The notes below the pieces were generated by a model. The model saw only the letters and a list, made by a program, of their open reading frames with translations. It was not told the origin of the DNA and did not search any database. Made by a program: the position numbers and the translations under genes. A stretch of DNA of 64,000 bases from Candidatus Riflebacteria bacterium HGW-Riflebacteria-1 (GTDB lineage: Bacteria; Muiribacteriota; Ozemobacteria; Ozemobacterales; Ozemobacteraceae): the NCBI GenBank assembly GCA_002839445.1, contig PGYB01000015.1:1-64000 (forward strand). Reading direction: 5' to 3'. This document shows positions 59,960-64,000 of the stretch, one piece after another (within the stretch, counting starts at the first letter, position 1; the number at the start of each line of letters is the position of its first letter).

Positions 59960-60805
59960 ATGAGAAACAAGATCAGTTTGCTCGTATCAGTATTCATTCT
60001 CTTTGGGATATGTAATGGCTGGGCAGCCACAGCTACCGGAGACAGCCAAAATGAAGCCCCCATAAAAATTACCAGTTCTATTTCTGCCGTCATCAAACAG
60101 TTCACCCGAAAGATCCCTCCTCCGAAACTGGCAAGAAAAGAAACTATAGCTGCAAACATTGATATTCACTTTCCCGAACTGTCTTGCCAGACCGGGGTTA
60201 GTGTTACCGTGAATGCCATCAATAACGCCATACAAAGCAAGCTATTGAAAATATTGGACGGGAAACATCCTGAAACAGTGGAGCAGCTTATAGAGACTTT
60301 CGGCAGCGACTATGAAAAGTCCACGAAAGCGACTCCAGAAATGCCCGGCGCATGGCTCCTGAAGTTTTCAGCAACAGTCAGCTATCACGATGAAGACCTG
60401 TTTTGCCTCAAGATACTCCAGTCCGTTTTTACCGGCGGCGCGCATCCAGCTTCAAATCTTACATACCTGGTGTTTTCCATAAAAACAGGCGAGCTTTACA
60501 GTCTCACCGACCTGATTCATAAAAACAGCCCGGCGAAACTGACCAAAGTCGCAGAAAACCATTTTCGCCAGATTCGGAACATGAAACCTGAAGAGACCTA
60601 TAAACAAGCAGGTTACTGGTTCGAAAACGATCAATTCTCTCTTAATCGGAATTTCCTGATTTCCAAGGATGGGATGTCATTCTGTTTTAATCAATGCGAA
60701 ATCGCACCATATTCCAAAGGAATCATTGAATTTATTGTTCCATGGAGTGACCTGAAAACAATTGTGTCTCCCAAGGGCCCAGGCGGTAAATTTTTGAAGG
60801 AATGA
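59960..60805 (+). CDS. Secreted DUF3298-like protein
   Basis: A 281-residue protein with a signal peptide (1-22). A DUF4163-like region (about 45-160) precedes a DUF3298-like part (about 160-275) with VFTGGAHPASNLTYLVFSIK, GELYSLTDLI and a late FNQCEIAPYSKGIIEFIVPW, the family landmarks also seen in RsiV-type proteins. In RsiV such domains bind lysozyme. That is striking next to a lysozyme-like gene, but no sigma factor is present here, so lysozyme binding is inference. Confidence 0.78.
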   Translation: MRNKISLLVSVFILFGICNGWAATATGDSQNEAPIKITSSISAVIKQFTRKIPPPKLARKETIAANIDIHFPELSCQTGVSVTVNAINNAIQSKLLKILDGKHPETVEQLIETFGSDYEKSTKATPEMPGAWLLKFSATVSYHDEDLFCLKILQSVFTGGAHPASNLTYLVFSIKTGELYSLTDLIHKNSPAKLTKVAENHFRQIRNMKPEETYKQAGYWFENDQFSLNRNFLISKDGMSFCFNQCEIAPYSKGIIEFIVPWSDLKTIVSPKGPGGKFLKE

Positions 60806-60842
60806 GAAATTACTATTTATCTTTCAGCAGCAGGATTGCTAT

Positions 60843-61493
60843 ATGAGAAATCGCATGCTCATGCTAAGCCAGGTTGTATTTTTTATACTGATATTTTGCC
60901 TTGAGCTGACTGTTGCCGGCGTTTGTTCCTCACATTCCGAGTGGGATGAAATGATCGAAAAATACGGGCCGGTTCCAAAAGAAATTCTTGAGCCTCTCTT
61001 CGGCGAGGAAGAGGAGATGCGACAAAATGATTCTGTAGTGAAGCAAATTTTGCGGAAGGTCGATTTTTTGAGAATAACTCGCCCAACTCACATGGCGCAT
61101 TCTTGCATTTCCCGGCAAGATCGGATTATGCATGCGATTAATTTTTACAACTCAGACAACAGCGACCTTTATAAAGAGCTTAATCCGTCAGATCTCGTAG
61201 ATCCCGAAAGTCCTCTTTTGAAGGGCAAATATCTCGAATCCAAAATAGTGAATGTAGATGACAACTGTGTTCTTCGCAGTTACGGCGACTTATCAGAACT
61301 GGGCATAATCTACTGTGAATACCATGGCATTAGAACTGCATATCAAAATTCAGCGCGCGCAGCGAGTGAATACACCCCGAAGGTCGGCATACAAAGGCAC
61401 CCTGAATTGCTGGTCATCTGGCTTTTGATGCTGGGCTTGAGTTCGCTGCTTCTTGTGTATAGAGTTGTCCGCTTTTTGCGGAAAGCCAGTTGA
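60843..61493 (+). CDS. Membrane-anchored protein with Cys-rich pilin-tail-like module
   Basis: A 216-residue protein with signal peptide (1-26) and C-terminal helix (about 190-206). Residues 88-162 match the module at 34272 and 38186: C..RQDRI.HA...Y, then L...YLE, CVLRSYGDLSELGIIYC and HG. AGGAT is the ribosome binding site. Its closest relative in layout is the 208-residue protein at 38186. Confidence 0.65.
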   Translation: MRNRMLMLSQVVFFILIFCLELTVAGVCSSHSEWDEMIEKYGPVPKEILEPLFGEEEEMRQNDSVVKQILRKVDFLRITRPTHMAHSCISRQDRIMHAINFYNSDNSDLYKELNPSDLVDPESPLLKGKYLESKIVNVDDNCVLRSYGDLSELGIIYCEYHGIRTAYQNSARAASEYTPKVGIQRHPELLVIWLLMLGLSSLLLVYRVVRFLRKAS

Positions 61494-61524
61494 AGCTGCT
61501 TTATGACATGTCCAGGGAGTTCAT

Positions 61525-61926
61525 ATGGAATTTTTACTGGTAGGGGTTTTAGTATTTATTTTAGGCAAGGCCTATCGTTCGTTTGAAGATTATTTGCGTT
61601 CGAAAAACCTGTCGAATGCCAGAAGCAGACAGAAATCGGATACAATACCGCTTGACGCGGTCGCCTGCCCACTTGACACTATGTTGCTAGTCTTGAGTGC
61701 AGTTGCTATTCTAACATTTTTTTTGAATTTTGTATTCGGATATGACGATGGCTTCGATTCAACCCATATTTATTTCGCAATCAGCAGTACCATTGCTTCT
61801 GCACTTTTTATATGGCTGCTTCTTCATTGCGATTCTCGCTATTTCCTGAATATGAAGAACCAAAATATCGCTTTCAGATGTTGTTATATGCCACAAAACC
61901 ATTTCTCTAAAATTTCTTTTAAGTAA
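61525..61926 (+). CDS. Small membrane protein, function unknown
   Basis: A 133-residue protein; AGGGAG precedes the ATG. A hydrophobic N-terminal segment and two further helices (about 51-72 and 85-105) suggest an inner-membrane protein. The C terminus is basic. Its 3' end overlaps the convergent ankyrin gene by 43 nt. No family recognised. Confidence 0.5.
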   Translation: MEFLLVGVLVFILGKAYRSFEDYLRSKNLSNARSRQKSDTIPLDAVACPLDTMLLVLSAVAILTFFLNFVFGYDDGFDSTHIYFAISSTIASALFIWLLLHCDSRYFLNMKNQNIAFRCCYMPQNHFSKISFK

Positions 61927-63062
61927 GCCCAGGGATTGTGCGTGAAGTACATAAAGCAGTGTTGCCTGAAAATTTTTACTCTCTCGAGGCAAAGTTTGTA
62001 ACTAATATCAGTTTCAGCATTTTCCAGCATCGTTTTGGCGTGATCATAGGCGGTTCTACCAAGGCTATCCTTAAATCTCCAATTGGCGCCGGCTTTAAGC
62101 AAGGTTAAGATTGTTTCAGGTTTTCGCCTTTTCGATACTGCATACATAAGCACAGTTACGCCATCGTTGTCGAATGCATCGACATCAGCACCGGCTTTCA
62201 CAAGTAAATCGATTTTAATTGAGGAATCGGCCTTCATAAGCGCTGTTTTTCCAAATTCATCGCAAATATTGGGATCAGCTCCGGCATCCAGTAAGGCGGC
62301 CATGATGCCGAGGGAATCGCTATGCATTAATGCGGTCTGGCCACTTTGATCGATAGCGTTAACATCTGCTCCGGCTTTCACCAGCTCTTTTACAACTTCC
62401 TGATTCTGGGCCCACATCAATGCAGTCATTCCTTGATTGTCTTTGGAATTAACATCGATTCCAGCTTTCACAAACATCTCAACTATCTTTGGTGATTTCT
62501 CAAATGTCAGCACGTTAAAACCATTGTTGTCGCGGGCATTAATATCGACACCGGCTCTTACCAGAGCTGTTATCGCATTAAGTGATTTTCGCCACCACAT
62601 TGCATTTTTACCATCGTCGTCGCGCGCATTGATATCAGCGCCAGCCTTTACAAGTGCTTCTATTGCTTTGGGATTTTCGGCGCGCATTAATTGCGTCTGT
62701 CCATGATTGTCTTTGGAATTAACATCAGCGCCAGCTGCCACAAGCATTCTAATTCTTTTGGGTGATTCCACAAAGCTCAGTATGGTGAAGCCATCATTGT
62801 CGCGGGCATTAATATCGGCACCCGCTTTTACCAGCGCAGTAATTTCTTTAAGTGATTTTCGCCACCACATTGCAGTTTCACCATTGTTGTTGCGGGCATT
62901 GACGTCAGCGCCGGCTTTTACAAGTATTTCAATTATCTCATAAGATCTGGCATTCATCAGCGGAGTGTTAGCTATATCGTCACGGGCATTGACATCAGCC
63001 CCGGCACTGATTGCTGATTTTATCTCTTCAATTGTAGAGTTTGCTATTTTGCATAAATTCAT
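61884..63062 (-). CDS. Ankyrin-repeat protein with an internal duplication
   Basis: A 392-residue soluble protein with no signal peptide, almost wholly made of about eleven ankyrin repeats (AGADVNARDN.G.T.L pattern). A unit of three repeats (AMWWRKSL..ITALV, then FTILSFVESPKRIRMLV, then TQLMRAENPKAIEALV) is duplicated in tandem at 270-nt spacing. A C-terminal 60-residue region is non-repetitive with a Tyr/Phe/Cys-rich helix. Role: protein-binding scaffold in the cytoplasm. Confidence 0.9.
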   Translation of the reverse strand: MNLCKIANSTIEEIKSAISAGADVNARDDIANTPLMNARSYEIIEILVKAGADVNARNNNGETAMWWRKSLKEITALVKAGADINARDNDGFTILSFVESPKRIRMLVAAGADVNSKDNHGQTQLMRAENPKAIEALVKAGADINARDDDGKNAMWWRKSLNAITALVRAGVDINARDNNGFNVLTFEKSPKIVEMFVKAGIDVNSKDNQGMTALMWAQNQEVVKELVKAGADVNAIDQSGQTALMHSDSLGIMAALLDAGADPNICDEFGKTALMKADSSIKIDLLVKAGADVDAFDNDGVTVLMYAVSKRRKPETILTLLKAGANWRFKDSLGRTAYDHAKTMLENAETDISYKLCLERVKIFRQHCFMYFTHNPWAYLKEILEKWFCGI

Positions 63063-63309
63063 TTATTTCTCTTTTCAAATGGTGAAACCTGGTGTTTATA
63101 CTTCTACTTATTGTGATCCGGCCCCAGGCCATGGGAGCTCATTTTATTAGGCAAAGCCATACAATAAATCTTTTTGGAACAACGAAATGTCTCATCGACC
63201 ACAAAAAGGCATCAATCTTTTTAATTTGATTTTTTCGTCATACCCTTCCCAAATTATTGTTCTAATCTTAATGTTGTTTTCACAATGTTACTCGTTATGC
63301 CAAGCACTT

Positions 63310-63786
63310 TCAGAAAGAGCCAATTTTGAGGAAGTATAACCCGAGCGCACAATATAGTATTCCCATCATGTAGGTAAATATTTCTGAATATCCTTCTAAT
63401 GCTCCGAATTCTACGTAGGTAAATCTACGCGGATTTGCCGGGTCTACCTTGATTTCCAATTCGCAACCCAGAGGCCTATTCTCAGAAGCTCTATTGACAC
63501 TATCTATATCGGTCGATCTGGTTTGCCCATATTCAATTGAAATTGTTTGTGTACCAACCGACCAGCTTAAGTTCAGCACCAGAATATTTTCATCTCCAAT
63601 TCCATGAACATACTGTCGTTCAATGCGTTTGCCGGTTACAGTGGCAATAGCAGGGATCCAGTGGCTTGTTTTCGCTTCACGAGCTCCTTCAACAGGTCCG
63701 TTCTGAATCCAGAGATAACTGACATAGAACAGCAATAATGAAATAGCTAAGGCACCGCACTTTTTACTGATCTCTTCAAATTGCAT
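63310..63786 (-). CDS. DUF3592-like membrane protein, copy 2
   Basis: A 158-residue protein from the ATG at 63786. It is about two-thirds identical to the protein at 58128, including the SHWIPAIATVTGKRI, YVHGIGDENILVLN and SWSVGTQTISIEYGQ blocks, with similar ends. The 30 nt upstream of the start, containing the ribosome binding site and ATTATCAATT, is also shared, so duplication included the leader. The two copies flank the lysozyme-DUF3298-ankyrin block. Confidence 0.8.
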   Translation of the reverse strand: MQFEEISKKCGALAISLLLFYVSYLWIQNGPVEGAREAKTSHWIPAIATVTGKRIERQYVHGIGDENILVLNLSWSVGTQTISIEYGQTRSTDIDSVNRASENRPLGCELEIKVDPANPRRFTYVEFGALEGYSEIFTYMMGILYCALGLYFLKIGSF

Positions 63787-63823
63787 TTCTTTCAATCCTC
63801 CGATTATCAATTCCTGGAACAAT

Positions 63824-63864
63824 AAAGTTAAAATGGACGCTTTTTAAACGGCCATTTTAACTTT
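63824..63864. repeat. 13-bp inverted repeat at the right edge
   Basis: AAAGTTAAAATGG (63824-63836) and CCATTTTAACTTT (63852-63864) are perfectly inverted around a 15-nt loop, 38 nt upstream of the DUF3592 gene. It could be an operator, a terminator of a gene outside the window or the end of a small mobile element. No T-run of useful length follows. Confidence 0.45.
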
Positions 63865-64000
63865 TACCTATTGAGGCTAATTCTGTCGGTATTTTATAGC
63901 TTAATAGTATCCGTGACTGGTGCCAGATAATCTTGGATGTCTGCCTTTAAACAGGCATTAGTCTTGCCAGTGCAGATCAGGAGCAGGAATTCCAATAAGA

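Noticed and set aside
1..64000. tRNA, rRNA, riboswitch, CRISPR, insertion sequence or integrase
   Set aside because: None of the expected sequence patterns, such as tRNA arms, transposase motifs or repeat-spacer arrays, was found on reading both strands.

Overview
The window reads as chromosomal DNA from a Gram-negative, probably uncultured bacterium. An RND efflux pump with its periplasmic adaptor, a lipoprotein-type binding protein, many Sec signal peptides and two clusters of prepilin-like proteins all point to a double membrane. Base composition is moderate and coding is dense, with most genes on the minus strand. The mix of many minor-pilin-like proteins, FHA-domain proteins, a caspase-like protease, a class III cyclase and PAS-rich hybrid kinases recalls deep-branching predatory or surface-living phyla such as Candidatus Riflebacteria. 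That placement is inference only. No rRNA, tRNA, CRISPR array, insertion sequence or phage block was seen.

Region A (262-11084, minus) is a long operon-like run built around prepilins. It encodes two large GspK/PilX-like proteins lacking Glu at +5, five FTLVE-type minor prepilins (one with a 400-residue extension), a DUF4214 protein, a LecA-like lectin-fold protein and a clan GH-A glycosidase-like protein. The terminator sits at 219-246. Region B (11397-15001) holds a secreted caspase-like protease with tandem Tudor-like domains, a class 3 lipase and a cyclase-FHA signalling protein. Region C (15134-20356) is a TetR, adaptor and RND pump operon with a consensus promoter and an operator-like palindrome.

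Region D (20463-26246, plus) couples a fused membrane/spermidine-synthase-like protein to a complete Fe3+-type ABC importer. Region E (26224-32868, minus) is an overlapping three-gene operon of unknown function: a membrane protein with an exported tail, a giant Ig-like/helical protein and an FHA membrane protein. Region F (32931-38812) has a propeller protein, a secreted protein carrying two copies of a Cys-rich module plus a buried pilin-like helix, an MFS exporter, and a membrane protein with a third copy of that module.

Region G (38958-47011) is more housekeeping: a PTP-like phosphatase, a large hybrid histidine kinase, YhbY, a HAD phosphatase, a DUF1232 protein, asparagine synthetase A and the PdxS/PdxT pyridoxal phosphate synthase. 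Region H (47299-64000) is accessory. It holds secreted unknowns, a HicB-like protein, Sel1 proteins, a second minor-pilin operon (51654-57936), a lysozyme-like SH3 protein, a DUF3298 protein, a fourth copy of the Cys-rich module, an ankyrin protein with an internal 270-bp duplication, two DUF3592 paralogues and a gene relic. The two pilin clusters, the Cys-rich module family and the Region E operon are the best candidates for undescribed systems.
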